45,006 nucleotides of DNA from Chitinophagaceae bacterium (lineage in GTDB: Bacteria; Bacteroidota; Bacteroidia; Chitinophagales; Chitinophagaceae), in NCBI GenBank assembly GCA_017853575.1, contig JAFMJI010000035.1, forward strand, positions 1 to 45,006, in the 5' to 3' direction. Positions 33,810 to 42,489 of the stretch are shown here, one piece after another. Position 1 is the stretch's first letter. Every line of letters begins with the position of its first letter. A program made the translations under genes and the position numbers. The notes under the pieces are model-generated. The model made no database searches. It worked only from the letters and a program-made list of their open reading frames with translations, and was not told where the DNA came from.

Positions 33810-36557
33810 TTACTTCTTCTTGTTATCTTTAACATCATACTTATTCTTGTTCACTCTAGCTATTTCTAATTGTTTATTAGCAATCTCTCTTTGTGAAGCA
33901 AGCTTTTCTCTTTCAATAGATAACTTATCCATGTTAATAGCTTTCTGAGTACTGGCAGATTCTTTCTTTAAGTCCATTTGTTGCTGAAACTCCTCACTCT
34001 TACGGATATCTTTCATAGCATCTTGATAATCAGACTGTAAATTTTGGTTAATATCTACACCAGCACCATAACCAGCAGCCCTAATTTCAGCAATAACAAT
34101 ATCATTCTGTCTATTCTTCTCATTCTCTTCAGCTTCAAACTGCATCTTCATCATAGCCTCTTGATTCTTAGCTTGTAAAGCCTGCTCTTGCATAGCTTGT
34201 TGTTGTTGCATTTCCTGCTGACGTTGAGCTTGTTGTTTCTCATCAGAAGATTTAAGGATGTGAGATACTTCTGCAATAGACTCAGCCTTCATGATATTAC
34301 CTAAATCATAAATAGAGGCACCTGCGGTGTTGTTTGTGATAGCCAATTGCTTTAACTGCTCCAGAGTAGCTCTGTGATTAGTTTTGGTCGTACAGAAGAT
34401 ATTAAAGTCTCTAAGCAATAAGTCAGTACCATTCATCTCAAAGTTAACCTTCTCATCAGTAGAGGTAATATACTGCAATCTAATAGATGGTTTGGTTGAC
34501 TGATAGAACTGGGCTAAGTCTGTACGCATCTGATGTACACGAGGCATTAAGTAATCACAGTGATTAATAAAGTATGTCTCTGTCTGTGCATAAGAGTTTG
34601 ATACAGCAATTCTTACACCAGTAGCTGTTGCTTGCTCTACTTGTTCTCCAAGACGCTGTGGTGTAATACCTATTACCTCAAATGCTTGCTGCTTAAAGTA
34701 GTTAGCCAATTGAGTTCTAGACATCAAACGCTGTGTCTGTTCTAAGTTTAATACCTGATAGTGTTGAAAGTTAAGAGCATTCTCAGTGTTAGTGATAGAT
34801 GTATCCAATGGTAACATCTGGAAGTTCTTCATTGCAACGTAGGCTTTTGCTAAGTTGTTCTTTCCCCAATCTTCTCCCAATGAGTGTCTAGGTAAAGCAT
34901 TCTGATCTAACATGATCACAGTACCTAATTCATCTACAAGAATATCAGCAATTTGGTTATTTACAATGTTATAACCAATCTGGTAAGGCTTCATTAAATC
35001 TACTAAAGATGTAGACTTAGTGTTTCTATCTGAGAATACAGATCCTTCTACTGGTAATTTACAACCGTACAATGTAGAATCTCCTTTAAATTGGAAAGGT
35101 ACTCGTCCTGGTTTAGAACGATTAATACCTAAGTAAATAGGATTAATACCACTTGCATTGTTGTTCATCCCAAAATATGCAGGGTAGTTAGGCCCAATTT
35201 TTACTCCACCCCATACCTCATTAATCCAAATCCAATCAATATGTTCTCCTGCAATTAAGTTCTCTTTAGTTTTATTCTTAAGTACACTTGTATCATAGAT
35301 AGGTTTTTGAGTAATAGCATATGACTCATCTACCACATCTTGCATAACTTGTCCGGTCTCATCAATCTTAATTAAATGTCCAACTTTACGCTGTGACTTC
35401 CAATAGATATGAGCTACACGTAACATATCTGTATTCTGATAATCTGTATAATCTTCAGATTCAGACATGATATAACTAACTATATCATTACCAGCAGTAC
35501 TATTTTGCTCCCATACAGACATAAACTGACGGTATTGTAATGATGGCATGTTAGTATTCCATTCATGAGACTTAGTAGCATCATAGTAAGAACCATCATT
35601 TTGCATTCCTTGCAATGGATATCCTGCTGCTCTTGTTGGATAAATAGCTTCTAATGATTGTAATTGAGCATCAGTCATTAAATATCCATACTTGTCAATA
35701 ATATCAGAGACTGTATATAACTCAACTTTACCTACCCAGTTACCTTGAGAGATATACCTAATGTCTGGAGACTTATGATAGAAAGTAACCAAAGGATTCC
35801 ACAATTCTAATTCATAATCATCTTCATTCATCTTAAAGTGCCAGAACTCTCTATCTGTGATTAACATATCACGGAAAGCTCTTTCCTCAAGTTCATCCAT
35901 TTTAAATCTTTCCTCATCCACACGGGCTTGATGTTCTGCCCACTCTTCTAACATTGAACGATAGTCTTTCTTAAAGAACTGTTCAATCTCAGGTAATGAT
36001 TTAAGATTTTCTGGGGCTAATGCTTTCTGAATCTCAGGATCTTCCATATCAGCACCCTGCTCAATCATACTCATAACTATCTTACGTTCAGCATCAGCTA
36101 ATAGCCTTTGCTCAATCATAGCTCTTTTCTGATCTAATAATTCATTGTAGGAGATCTCATCTACAGCCCGGAATGTTACTCTTGTATTTCTTTTAGCAAA
36201 TTCTGCTACTAATACATTAATTACATTAGGAATAATTGGGTAAAATTTTAACTCTAATGCTGACTGATCTTCTTTAGTAAGAACATCAATTAATTCAGCA
36301 TACTCTACATCTTCCTCAACTATATAATCACTACGATCAATAATACCTTTAGCAAGCTTGTAGTTCTTAGAGAGTCTGCGTGCATTTCTACGCAACTGCT
36401 TCATACCCTGCCACTCTAACCAATCAAGGTTATGTGCAGCCCAATCATCATCTTTATCCTTTCTTGGAATAAATTGGATTGGTTGAGTAAGAGTACTCAT
36501 CTTATTGTATTCTGCCTTAGCTCCATTTTTGAGCTGCATAGCATTATATAACTGCAT
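33810..36557 (-). CDS. Portal protein (crAss-like type)
   Basis: A 915-aa protein in the portal position, between terminase and scaffold-like genes. Recognisable stretches: FRAVDEISYNELLDQKRAMI at about 130, DELEERAFRDMLITDREFWH near 220-240, SPDIRYISQGNWVGKVELYT, the DATKSHEWNTNMPSLQYRQF block and HIDWIWINEVWGGVKIGPN. I recall closely similar text in crAss-like portals. The C-terminus (about 770-915) is a long Gln- and Lys-rich coiled coil. Twelve copies should form the DNA gate at one capsid vertex. Start: the annotated ATG overlaps a 48-aa upstream gene by 14 bases; an ATG at residue 20 (MSTLTQPIQF), in A-rich context, is a good alternative. Confidence 0.88.
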   Translation of the reverse strand: MQLYNAMQLKNGAKAEYNKMSTLTQPIQFIPRKDKDDDWAAHNLDWLEWQGMKQLRRNARRLSKNYKLAKGIIDRSDYIVEEDVEYAELIDVLTKEDQSALELKFYPIIPNVINVLVAEFAKRNTRVTFRAVDEISYNELLDQKRAMIEQRLLADAERKIVMSMIEQGADMEDPEIQKALAPENLKSLPEIEQFFKKDYRSMLEEWAEHQARVDEERFKMDELEERAFRDMLITDREFWHFKMNEDDYELELWNPLVTFYHKSPDIRYISQGNWVGKVELYTVSDIIDKYGYLMTDAQLQSLEAIYPTRAAGYPLQGMQNDGSYYDATKSHEWNTNMPSLQYRQFMSVWEQNSTAGNDIVSYIMSESEDYTDYQNTDMLRVAHIYWKSQRKVGHLIKIDETGQVMQDVVDESYAITQKPIYDTSVLKNKTKENLIAGEHIDWIWINEVWGGVKIGPNYPAYFGMNNNASGINPIYLGINRSKPGRVPFQFKGDSTLYGCKLPVEGSVFSDRNTKSTSLVDLMKPYQIGYNIVNNQIADILVDELGTVIMLDQNALPRHSLGEDWGKNNLAKAYVAMKNFQMLPLDTSITNTENALNFQHYQVLNLEQTQRLMSRTQLANYFKQQAFEVIGITPQRLGEQVEQATATGVRIAVSNSYAQTETYFINHCDYLMPRVHQMRTDLAQFYQSTKPSIRLQYITSTDEKVNFEMNGTDLLLRDFNIFCTTKTNHRATLEQLKQLAITNNTAGASIYDLGNIMKAESIAEVSHILKSSDEKQQAQRQQEMQQQQAMQEQALQAKNQEAMMKMQFEAEENEKNRQNDIVIAEIRAAGYGAGVDINQNLQSDYQDAMKDIRKSEEFQQQMDLKKESASTQKAINMDKLSIEREKLASQREIANKQLEIARVNKNKYDVKDNKKK

Positions 36558-36690
36558 AGTCTGTAATTGTTGTATTAAATTGTTCTATTAATTCATTAAC
36601 ATTAATGTCAACAGTTTCTTCATCTTCATCAGAATAATAACTGATATAAGTTACATTAACTGTAACATTTTCCATCGCTGTAGTACTCAT
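36544..36690 (-). CDS. Small acidic protein between terminase and portal, 48 aa
   Basis: A short gene starting MSTTAMENVTVNV; the middle is very acidic (SDEDEETVDINVNELIEQ). It lies in the gap between the terminase stop (36702) and the portal start and overlaps the annotated portal ATG by 14 bases. Its length, position and gap-filling suggest a real co-translated gene, but there is no motif. It could also be a leader whose end sets the portal start. Confidence 0.6.
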   Translation of the reverse strand: MSTTAMENVTVNVTYISYYSDEDEETVDINVNELIEQFNTTITDYAVI

Positions 36691-36701
36691 GCACCAGTTT
36701 A

Positions 36702-38894
36702 TCATTTTAAATTTCTAAACGCCTGTTTTGGTCTTTGCATATTGCTAGAAGACCCACTTTTTCCAATATGCCTAAAAGCCCCTACTTTTAATTTATATAA
36801 ATCTTTTGACTTATCCAAACTTTCAGGGTTTAGTTCTCTACGTTTTAAATATCCACGGTTTGATTGTTGGATTTTTGCAAAGGCTACAAGAGCTGTAAAT
36901 GCCACTAATCTATCCACGTTTAAACCCTCTCTATATGCCAACATCTCTTTGATCAGCATAGGATCTGGTATTCTAGATACACCATAGGTAGTCTTTACAA
37001 CTGTACCATCTGTTTTATAATCATGATCAATCTCCTCTCTAAGAAATTCAATTGCATAAGAAAGTAAATGAGCTTTAAATAATGTACCCGTGTTTCTCCA
37101 ACCATACTGTTGATATACACTAGCATTACTACCAATGTCTTTCAAGAATAAGATCTGATCTTTAGTAACTAGGTATCTCTGTTTTCTCTGAGATATCATG
37201 TACTGGATAAATAGGGATACGTTATTCTCCACTAATGTCCAAGCGTTATACCACTCAATAATTAACTCTAGTCTTTCATGTGTTTTCTTGATATCATCAA
37301 AACGTCCACACCATGCTGCTACAATTCTATCCTGTTCTATATGCGTTTTCTGCTCTCCACCCTCTTCTCTAGATACTTCCACAGGAGCTTTATAAACAAA
37401 AATGGAACAAAGAGAATCAGAGGTAGTAGTCTTACCTTCAGAAACCGGGTCAATACTTGCATAATACATTCCAAATGTAGGATCTTTTTTAGGTCTTTCC
37501 CACACGACCAAACATCCTGTCTTATCTTCTGTCTTTTTAGAGATAGGAAACTCATTAATAGGTAGTTTATTAGAGTCTTTAACAGCTAAATTACTATGCT
37601 CATCTCTATATAACTCTAATAATTCATAAGCATATTCTTTATCTTCAATTCTTCGTAATTGTGCAGCAAGTAAATGTACAGAAAATACAGACTCTCTTCT
37701 AAATGCAAAAGCCTCTTCAATATTTGTAGGCTTCTGGGAGATACGTAACTGGTACTTATCAGGCTCAATCTCTTTCTTCCACTTAATCCTCTCTTCTTTA
37801 ATAGCTTCTAAAGCAGTCTCTACTAATGAGTTACCATACTTATCTACATACGGCATCATTGACCACTGTTCAGGAATAAATAATCCGGCTGTACCAATAG
37901 TCCCTTTACTATCTAATAGATTAGTTTCTACAGCAAAGATATCATTAGCTTCCGGGTTCATGATTAAGTTCTTTAATGGTTCACACTGATCAAGGTCACC
38001 GACAGATCCTGCTGCAATAAATACCCCGGTAGTTACCATACCAGATTGTAATGCAGGTCGTAAGTATTCATATGTCTCCCCCATCTTAGGAGCAATACCT
38101 GCTTCCTCGTGGAAGAAGTACTGACAAGGACCACCCACACCCGCTGTTGCAGATTTCTCAAATGACATACCTTGTATAGTACCTTTTAATCCTACCTCAG
38201 TTTTCTTATTCCCTTTTCTTACCTCAATCTTTTGCTGCCATAGCATTACTTTATCCGGATTCATTGGTCTGTACCAGGCTGTATGCTCATTCAGAAACGA
38301 TGCATACTCATCTAAGAACTTCCATGTACCCTTATCGTTTATATAATCTTTAAGCGAAGCTCCTATCTTAAGAGTAACACCCTCTTCAAACCATAATGAG
38401 TTGATTAGTTTACCAGCATGAAAGTATGAAGATGCAATCTGACGTTTCTTAAGAATAGCTACGTGCTTGTAGTATAGTTCAGCCAAGATCTCATACAGAG
38501 CCATGTGGTACTGAGCATCCCGGACTTTAGCAAATCCAAACCTCTTCTCTTCTTTATCATAAATAGGTAAGAAGTTTAACCACATGTAATAATCTCTGCT
38601 TAAGTACCAAACATTTGTTTGATCCTTATACAGTACACCATTCCTGCATTTCTTTTTCTGGTCATCCCAGTAATATATGTAATCCTTAGATTTAAAAGGC
38701 GCTACTGTATAGAAGCCTAACTTATTAAAAGTAGTTGCCTCTTTATTAAACAATAGACTAGTCTCATTAAAATTATACTGCCCTGGTTCCTTAAATAGTG
38801 TAAGTAAATAACTTCTCCATTCCTCTCTAGAAGAAAATTCTGTAATTGTCCAAACACCATTATCCCAAGTAGGAATTTCAATAATACTATTCAT
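36702..38894 (-). CDS. terL: Terminase large subunit
   Basis: A 730-aa DNA-packaging motor. The N-terminal ATPase: an adenine-binding/Walker A-like segment at about 149-156 (KKRQIASS; not a classical GKT), a Walker B at 259-264 (YFFHEE) and a motif III-like TTGVFIAAGSVGD at 288-300. The C-terminal RNase H-like nuclease: YASIDPVSEG with Asp482, Asp493 nearby and TLVENN with Glu556. The crAss-like order is followed: terminase, then portal, scaffold and capsid. It overlaps the preceding 77-aa gene by 8 bases. It translocates DNA into the prohead and cuts concatemers. Assignment is confident. Confidence 0.93.
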   Translation of the reverse strand: MNSIIEIPTWDNGVWTITEFSSREEWRSYLLTLFKEPGQYNFNETSLLFNKEATTFNKLGFYTVAPFKSKDYIYYWDDQKKKCRNGVLYKDQTNVWYLSRDYYMWLNFLPIYDKEEKRFGFAKVRDAQYHMALYEILAELYYKHVAILKKRQIASSYFHAGKLINSLWFEEGVTLKIGASLKDYINDKGTWKFLDEYASFLNEHTAWYRPMNPDKVMLWQQKIEVRKGNKKTEVGLKGTIQGMSFEKSATAGVGGPCQYFFHEEAGIAPKMGETYEYLRPALQSGMVTTGVFIAAGSVGDLDQCEPLKNLIMNPEANDIFAVETNLLDSKGTIGTAGLFIPEQWSMMPYVDKYGNSLVETALEAIKEERIKWKKEIEPDKYQLRISQKPTNIEEAFAFRRESVFSVHLLAAQLRRIEDKEYAYELLELYRDEHSNLAVKDSNKLPINEFPISKKTEDKTGCLVVWERPKKDPTFGMYYASIDPVSEGKTTTSDSLCSIFVYKAPVEVSREEGGEQKTHIEQDRIVAAWCGRFDDIKKTHERLELIIEWYNAWTLVENNVSLFIQYMISQRKQRYLVTKDQILFLKDIGSNASVYQQYGWRNTGTLFKAHLLSYAIEFLREEIDHDYKTDGTVVKTTYGVSRIPDPMLIKEMLAYREGLNVDRLVAFTALVAFAKIQQSNRGYLKRRELNPESLDKSKDLYKLKVGAFRHIGKSGSSSNMQRPKQAFRNLK

Positions 38895-39120
38895 CTTCTA
38901 CAACGTCTACAATGCTTTCAAAGTTTTCAGGTTTACCATTTGTAGTAATAATCATATAAAGTAATGTATCAATTGTCTTAGATGCAATCTTTGACTTACA
39001 TTCTTTACCATTACCAAAATATGCTTCTTTATCATCACGATGAAAAGCATTCCATTGTTTTGTGTACGTGTTGTAATTAAACAACCAGTCGTACAAGCTG
39101 TGTTCTATATCATTGATCAT
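38887..39120 (-). CDS. Small protein before terminase, 77 aa
   Basis: Starts MINDIEHSLYDWLFNYNTYT; it contains WNAFHRDDKEAYFGNGKEC and an acidic tail (VDVVEDE). It overlaps terminase by 8 bases and the 171-aa gene by 11 bases, so it is translationally coupled in the same operon. Its size and position would allow a small-terminase role, but there is no visible helix-turn-helix or other evidence. Left as hypothetical. Confidence 0.7.
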   Translation of the reverse strand: MINDIEHSLYDWLFNYNTYTKQWNAFHRDDKEAYFGNGKECKSKIASKTIDTLLYMIITTNGKPENFESIVDVVEDE

Positions 39121-39625
39121 AAGCTAATCCTATATTTCCTCTTACTTGACTTTGCTGTTCTTCAGCTAAATCTTTATATGCTCCCTTAAATGACTGTCTA
39201 ATCTGCTCAAACTTAGCAGCAGCATTCACTAAAGCTGTAATATTACCATCTCTACCATGCTGTATTTCCGTAGTCTCCATGTAATGGGCTAATCTATCCA
39301 GCATAGACTTAATTCCTACATACGTTCTATACGTAGGAGTCTCGTATAACTTCTTACATGTATTCATACCCCGGATAATTAAATCATCCTCAGTAGAAAC
39401 ATCCATATCAATCTCAGACATTATAATCTCTTCCTTCTCATGTTCAGGAACATTGAAGAAAGGATTAAGATCTGGGTTAGGGCAAGTCATATAAAACAGG
39501 TAGGTATATACTTTTAAATAATCCTCTGGATATTCCGTCATTATATCATTAAGAGAGGAGATTGTATAACAGTGCTCTGTAGGCACCACCTTATTATTAA
39601 CTATATCAAATAGTTTAATTAGCAT
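39110..39625 (-). CDS. Conserved hypothetical protein upstream of terminase, 171 aa
   Basis: Starts MLIKLFDIVNNKVVPTEHCY. Mostly helical: TYLFYMTCPNPDLNPFFNVP, EKEEIIMSEIDMDVSTEDDL, LYETPTYRTYVGIKSMLDRL and a Lys/Gln-rich C-terminus. It is adjacent to and overlapping both neighbours (10-11 bases), in the run from the nuclease-like gene to terminase. From memory a similar protein precedes terminase in crAss-like phages. Function unknown; a packaging accessory is possible from context. Confidence 0.75.
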   Translation of the reverse strand: MLIKLFDIVNNKVVPTEHCYTISSLNDIMTEYPEDYLKVYTYLFYMTCPNPDLNPFFNVPEHEKEEIIMSEIDMDVSTEDDLIIRGMNTCKKLYETPTYRTYVGIKSMLDRLAHYMETTEIQHGRDGNITALVNAAAKFEQIRQSFKGAYKDLAEEQQSQVRGNIGLAYDQ

Positions 39626-40427
39626 CTTGTTTATGTTTAATTAGGTTTATCACCTCTGTTTTAAGGTAAGGCAAATCATATGGGACAATCTTTTTAACTA
39701 AAGGTTCTCCTTGATCATCAAGCTTGGTAATAGGGTTTCCAAACTTATCTGTACCCTCTGTATAGAACAATACATGGTGAATTGTTAGTTTTCCCGGCTT
39801 TAGTTTAGGGTTGTGCTTCAATATAATATACATATATGTAGACAACTGTAGTGCATAATGCCAGAAATTACAATCATCTAGGTGACTAACGGGCGTTAGC
39901 ATCTTCTGACTAACACCCTCCCAATTTACATAGGATTCTTTCTTAATCTCTTTATTCGTCTTATAATCTGTGATATTTACATAACCTTTTGCCACCTCTA
40001 CAAGATCTGATTGACCACATATACCAGCAGACTTCAAGTAAACAAAATGTTCCGGATACATACCCTCTACTAGCTTCTGTGCTGGAGCATACTTTATATC
40101 ATCAGTAACTAGGGGCCTAATAATAGGTAGAATACAACCATGTCTTTCAATAGTATTTAACTGGAGTAAGTCTGCTTCACGCTGATTGTGATACCAGTTA
40201 CCCTGATCAATAGCTCTATTAGATTCATTAGACCATGCCTGTAAAATATCCTCTACAGTCATACCGTACCACTTAGACTTCTTAGACTTAGCTGACTTCT
40301 CTGCTACAGTTTGAGCATCAAATGGCTTCTTATACTTAGATATAAACGAGGTCACTGATGTCCATTCTATACCGTCAGTATCTACTGACTCATATTTATG
40401 ATTCTGGGATTTAAATATTACACTCAT
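39615..40427 (-). CDS. PD-(D/E)XK nuclease-like protein
   Basis: A 270-aa protein with the RecB/Cas4-like nuclease pattern: Asp141 in GICGQSDLVEV, then ITDYKTN with Asp154 and Lys156, and the downstream helix with H190, Gln194 and Tyr198 (HYALQLSTYMYIIL), which matches the QxxxY motif of the exonuclease subfamily. Members are metal-dependent DNA nucleases in recombination, repair or DNA end processing. Residues 18-60 (GIEWTSVTSFISKYKKPFD) are a helical N-terminal part. It is coded just before the terminase cluster, overlapping neighbours by 4 and 11 bases. A role in phage recombination or genome processing is likely, but the substrate is unknown. Confidence 0.85.
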   Translation of the reverse strand: MSVIFKSQNHKYESVDTDGIEWTSVTSFISKYKKPFDAQTVAEKSAKSKKSKWYGMTVEDILQAWSNESNRAIDQGNWYHNQREADLLQLNTIERHGCILPIIRPLVTDDIKYAPAQKLVEGMYPEHFVYLKSAGICGQSDLVEVAKGYVNITDYKTNKEIKKESYVNWEGVSQKMLTPVSHLDDCNFWHYALQLSTYMYIILKHNPKLKPGKLTIHHVLFYTEGTDKFGNPITKLDDQGEPLVKKIVPYDLPYLKTEVINLIKHKQDAN

Positions 40428-40759
40428 AGTTTAGATAATAAATCATTCTCTTGTTCTTCAGTAAGTAAAGCCGGCCATTTCTTTAATGGACACTCAGAAG
40501 ATAAACTCCGTGTCTTAAACTTTAAAGAACACCCACACTCAGAACAACATGGTTGTGTACCAGGTGCTAAACAATTAACACCACTAAGGTCTACATTAGG
40601 ACAAGCCAAACAAATAGTGTTACGCTCAAGAGCAATCTGCTCAATAGTATCTGTAGTAAATAAATAATTCTTAATTCCCTCAAGAATAAGTTCTTTGTTA
40701 TTCCACAGAGTCGTCAGTTTGTTGTTTTTTATTTTTTCTATGATCTTTCTTTTTCTCAT
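40424..40759 (-). CDS. Zinc-binding small protein, 111 aa
   Basis: N-terminal helix very basic (MRKRKIIEKIKNNK). Then Cys at 50, 53, 63, 71, 72, 75, 77 and 90 (NTICLAC, VNCLAPGTQPCCSECGCSLK), enough for two zinc sites. The annotated start overlaps the preceding gene by 62 bases, longer than usual, so the first residues may belong to a later, non-ATG start; no later ATG is available early. It is followed with a 4-base overlap by the nuclease-like gene, a typical ATGA coupling. A zinc-dependent DNA or RNA binding role is inferred. Confidence 0.72.
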   Translation of the reverse strand: MRKRKIIEKIKNNKLTTLWNNKELILEGIKNYLFTTDTIEQIALERNTICLACPNVDLSGVNCLAPGTQPCCSECGCSLKFKTRSLSSECPLKKWPALLTEEQENDLLSKL

Positions 40760-41081
40760 ACTCTTCTTTCATTTTAATCTCTAAATTTTGCATCTTCTCT
40801 AGCTTATCTACTGTACTCTTGTACACATGATACCTAGAAAAAATCAAGTTCTCCCGGTTCTCTAAGTACTCAGAATATCTCCGGATATTAGTCTGAAGAA
40901 TATCCCACTTAATATTAAACGTACCAAGACCATCTATAAGTACATGGGGATCCTCTAAAGAAGAGAGAGACTTCCTAGCTTTATCCCAGTAAAAGTCTGT
41001 CACTGCTTTAATCACCTTTTGTTCCATTTCTAACTCTATAGATGTCTCCTTTAAAATGTCTTTATACTTCTTCGGATTCAA
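40698..41081 (-). CDS. HU/IHF-like DNA-binding protein with coiled-coil tail
   Basis: A 127-aa protein. Residues 5-58 fit the N-terminal half of HU/IHF: two helices (KDILKETSIELE and KAVTDFYWDKARKSLSSLE) then a beta turn LIDGLGTFNIK (48-58), parallel to GFGTF in HU. The usual DNA-gripping arm is missing and replaced by a helical, Lys/Glu-rich coiled coil (MKEEYEKKKDHRKNKKQQ). IHF-like genes are known in crAss-like phages. Placement upstream of the packaging genes would fit DNA bending in replication or packaging. A single DNA-bending arm is not visible, so activity is uncertain. Confidence 0.68.
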   Translation of the reverse strand: MNPKKYKDILKETSIELEMEQKVIKAVTDFYWDKARKSLSSLEDPHVLIDGLGTFNIKWDILQTNIRRYSEYLENRENLIFSRYHVYKSTVDKLEKMQNLEIKMKEEYEKKKDHRKNKKQQTDDSVE

Positions 41082-41430
41082 GACTTACAAATTTATAATC
41101 TAATAAAACATTACCTTTAGCTTGTACATTAAGAGAGGTTGCTAACTTAATCATCTTTCTACCCTTACCATTCTTCTCAATCATTCCCTTACGCTCAAAC
41201 TTAATAACCGCATTACGCACAGACTGAGGGGTTTTAAATACCCCCTCGTCTGATGCATAATTACAAAACTCAGTAAGCTCAATCTCTCCGTTAAATGCAA
41301 GCATAGTAAGACAATCAAGATCAGCGTTACTAACATTAATCTTCTCCAGATAACAATGGGTGAGAAGCTGATACTTTACAATATCACTCTTCCCCATCTT
41401 AACCTTCTTACTAACTTGATTTACAATCAT
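41062..41430 (-). CDS. Winged-helix DNA-binding protein candidate, 122 aa
   Basis: Starts MIVNQVSKKVKMGKSDIVKY. Residues 25-95 fit a winged helix: HCYLEKINVSNADLDCLTML, then FCNYASDEGVFKTPQSVRNA (recognition helix) and VIKFERKGMIEKNGKGRKMI (wing). The C-terminus is LLDYKFVSLESEEV. It overlaps the upstream gene by 4 bases (ATGA) and the HU-like gene by 20. A similar protein near terminase in crAss-like phages is remembered but not verified. It could be a regulator of the late operon, since it is near its head. Confidence 0.72.
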   Translation of the reverse strand: MIVNQVSKKVKMGKSDIVKYQLLTHCYLEKINVSNADLDCLTMLAFNGEIELTEFCNYASDEGVFKTPQSVRNAVIKFERKGMIEKNGKGRKMIKLATSLNVQAKGNVLLDYKFVSLESEEV

Positions 41431-41666
41431 GACCTCTTAAGTGTTCTAGGTTGCTCAGCTTCCTCCTCTTCAGGCTCCTCAGCTAACATGTTAGCTACCA
41501 TCACCTGAAACTGCAAGCGCTTAGCTCTCTGTTCCTCAATGTCAGTAACCAACGTTTCATACTTTAACTGTACAGTTAAAAACTCTACTTGTTCAGTATA
41601 GTACTGAACCAACTTCTCTTTGCGCTCTTTTACCTCTTCAGGTGTAAGCTCTTTATTTTCTTCCAT
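41427..41666 (-). CDS. Small acidic coiled-coil protein, 79 aa
   Basis: Helical, Glu/Lys-rich: MEENKELTPEEVKERKEKLV at the start, YYTEQVEFLTVQLKYETLVT in the middle, and an acidic end (EEPEEEEAEQPRTLKRS). The ATG at 41666 is used; an upstream TTG at 41684 would overlap the preceding gene and is less likely. It ends overlapping the winged-helix gene by 4 bases. No family is recognised; a structural or regulatory adaptor is possible. Confidence 0.68.
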   Translation of the reverse strand: MEENKELTPEEVKERKEKLVQYYTEQVEFLTVQLKYETLVTDIEEQRAKRLQFQVMVANMLAEEPEEEEAEQPRTLKRS

Positions 41667-41671
41667 AATTA

Positions 41672-41800
41672 TTAAATTTCCCAATATACAAATACCAACT
41701 CATTACAATCACAAGGATCTCTGGGATCCATTGGTCTACCACACCTAATACAAGTGGTGCTGGTTGGTTTATTATCTTCTCTAACTTCTTCATTCTCCAT
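41672..41800 (-). CDS. Zinc-finger mini-protein, 42 aa
   Basis: The first minus-strand gene at the strand switch. It starts MENEEVREDNKP and carries CIRCGRPMDPRDPCDC: Cys at 17, 20, 30 and 32, which can coordinate one zinc ion. It stops 5 bases before the next gene's ATG, so the two are probably coupled. Its position at the head of the late operon would suit a regulator. The reading is supported by spacing and Cys pattern only. Confidence 0.65.
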   Translation of the reverse strand: MENEEVREDNKPTSTTCIRCGRPMDPRDPCDCNELVFVYWEI

Positions 41801-41995
41801 GATATACAAGATTACACTTTATATATTTACCCCCACTAACATTTTATCAACAAGTATCCCCCCGTACATGGGGTTCACTCTAATACCCCCTACCACGTAT
41901 ATGGAGATTATTTTATGGGTGAGGATGTGGAGGTCTATAAGCTATCAACTCCCCTCCTTACTTAGAGTCGGGACTAACCCCCCGCAAAAACTACC
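41801..41995. promoter_or_regulatory. Divergent intergenic switch region with C tracts
   Basis: This 195-base region separates the minus-strand block from the plus-strand genes, so it should hold promoters for both. On the plus strand, C tracts stand out in A+T-rich sequence: CCCCC at 41830-41834, CCCCCC at 41858-41863, CCCCC at 41886-41890, CCCC at 41951-41954 and CCCCCC at 41978-41983. On the minus strand these are G tracts, possibly quadruplex-forming. A minus-strand TAATCTTG close to the -7 consensus lies just before the first minus gene. No clear -33 partner. Confidence 0.45.
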
Positions 41996-42259
41996 ATGAT
42001 GTACTTTTATAAAAAAACAGACAAAGCAATTATTTGCACAACAGGAACATTGGGAACCAAGACCGTGACTTTGCCCAATGGTAAGAAGATTGAGTCACGC
42101 ATCCAAGTAGCAGACCTTAAATTTGGGGTCATTGCTGTGGGTGATCAAGAGGTGGGTGACATGAAAGTAGGGGATAAACTGCCCTACAAAATCATTGGTG
42201 ATCCCATCATTGACCAGGATGGGAATCCTACAACTCTGTATTGGTGCACACCTGAATAA
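41996..42259 (+). CDS. Small hypothetical protein, 87 aa
   Basis: The first plus-strand gene. Starts MMYFYKKTDKAIICTTGTLG; the second Met (41999) may be used. Beta-rich and compact, with LPNGKKIESRIQVADLKFGV, three repeats of the GDQEVGDMKVGDKLPYKIIG kind, and the end LYWCTPE. No signal peptide or membrane helix. An unrecognised family; it may be an early protein, judged from being first after the strand switch. A hairpin (CACACC/GGTGTG at 42247-42265) encloses its stop codon. Confidence 0.68.
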   Translation: MMYFYKKTDKAIICTTGTLGTKTVTLPNGKKIESRIQVADLKFGVIAVGDQEVGDMKVGDKLPYKIIGDPIIDQDGNPTTLYWCTPE

Positions 42260-42368
42260 GGTGTGTGCCCTTACGGGTTACAGGCATAGGCACTTTCTAT
42301 ACAAGTTCTCAATTGTCCAGAGATTAAATTATGGTGGCTCCATAAGCTTGTTATATAGTTAAATATAG

Positions 42369-42435
42369 TTTTGTTTAACTTTTGAAAGTCTCAACCCGGG
42401 AATTCTTGAGACAATTGTCATTTTGTTTAACTTTT
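42369..42435 (+). repeat. Pair of 15-bp direct repeats around a hairpin
   Basis: TTTTGTTTAACTTTT occurs exactly at 42369-42383 and at 42421-42435. Between them lies the inverted repeat GTCTCAA/TTGAGAC (42388-42412). Each member is followed by or close to an ACAATTGT core. Spacing 52 bases from start to start, about five helical turns. Confidence 0.75.
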
Positions 42436-42489
42436 TTCTGACAATTGTAAGGGTGTGAGAGTAAATGACTAACACACTTCACCATAAAA

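Noticed and set aside
41754-41999. Plus-strand reading frame of 81 aa across the switch region
   Set aside because: It runs antisense to the zinc-finger mini-gene and through the C tracts; composition is Ser/Leu/Pro-rich and non-specific.
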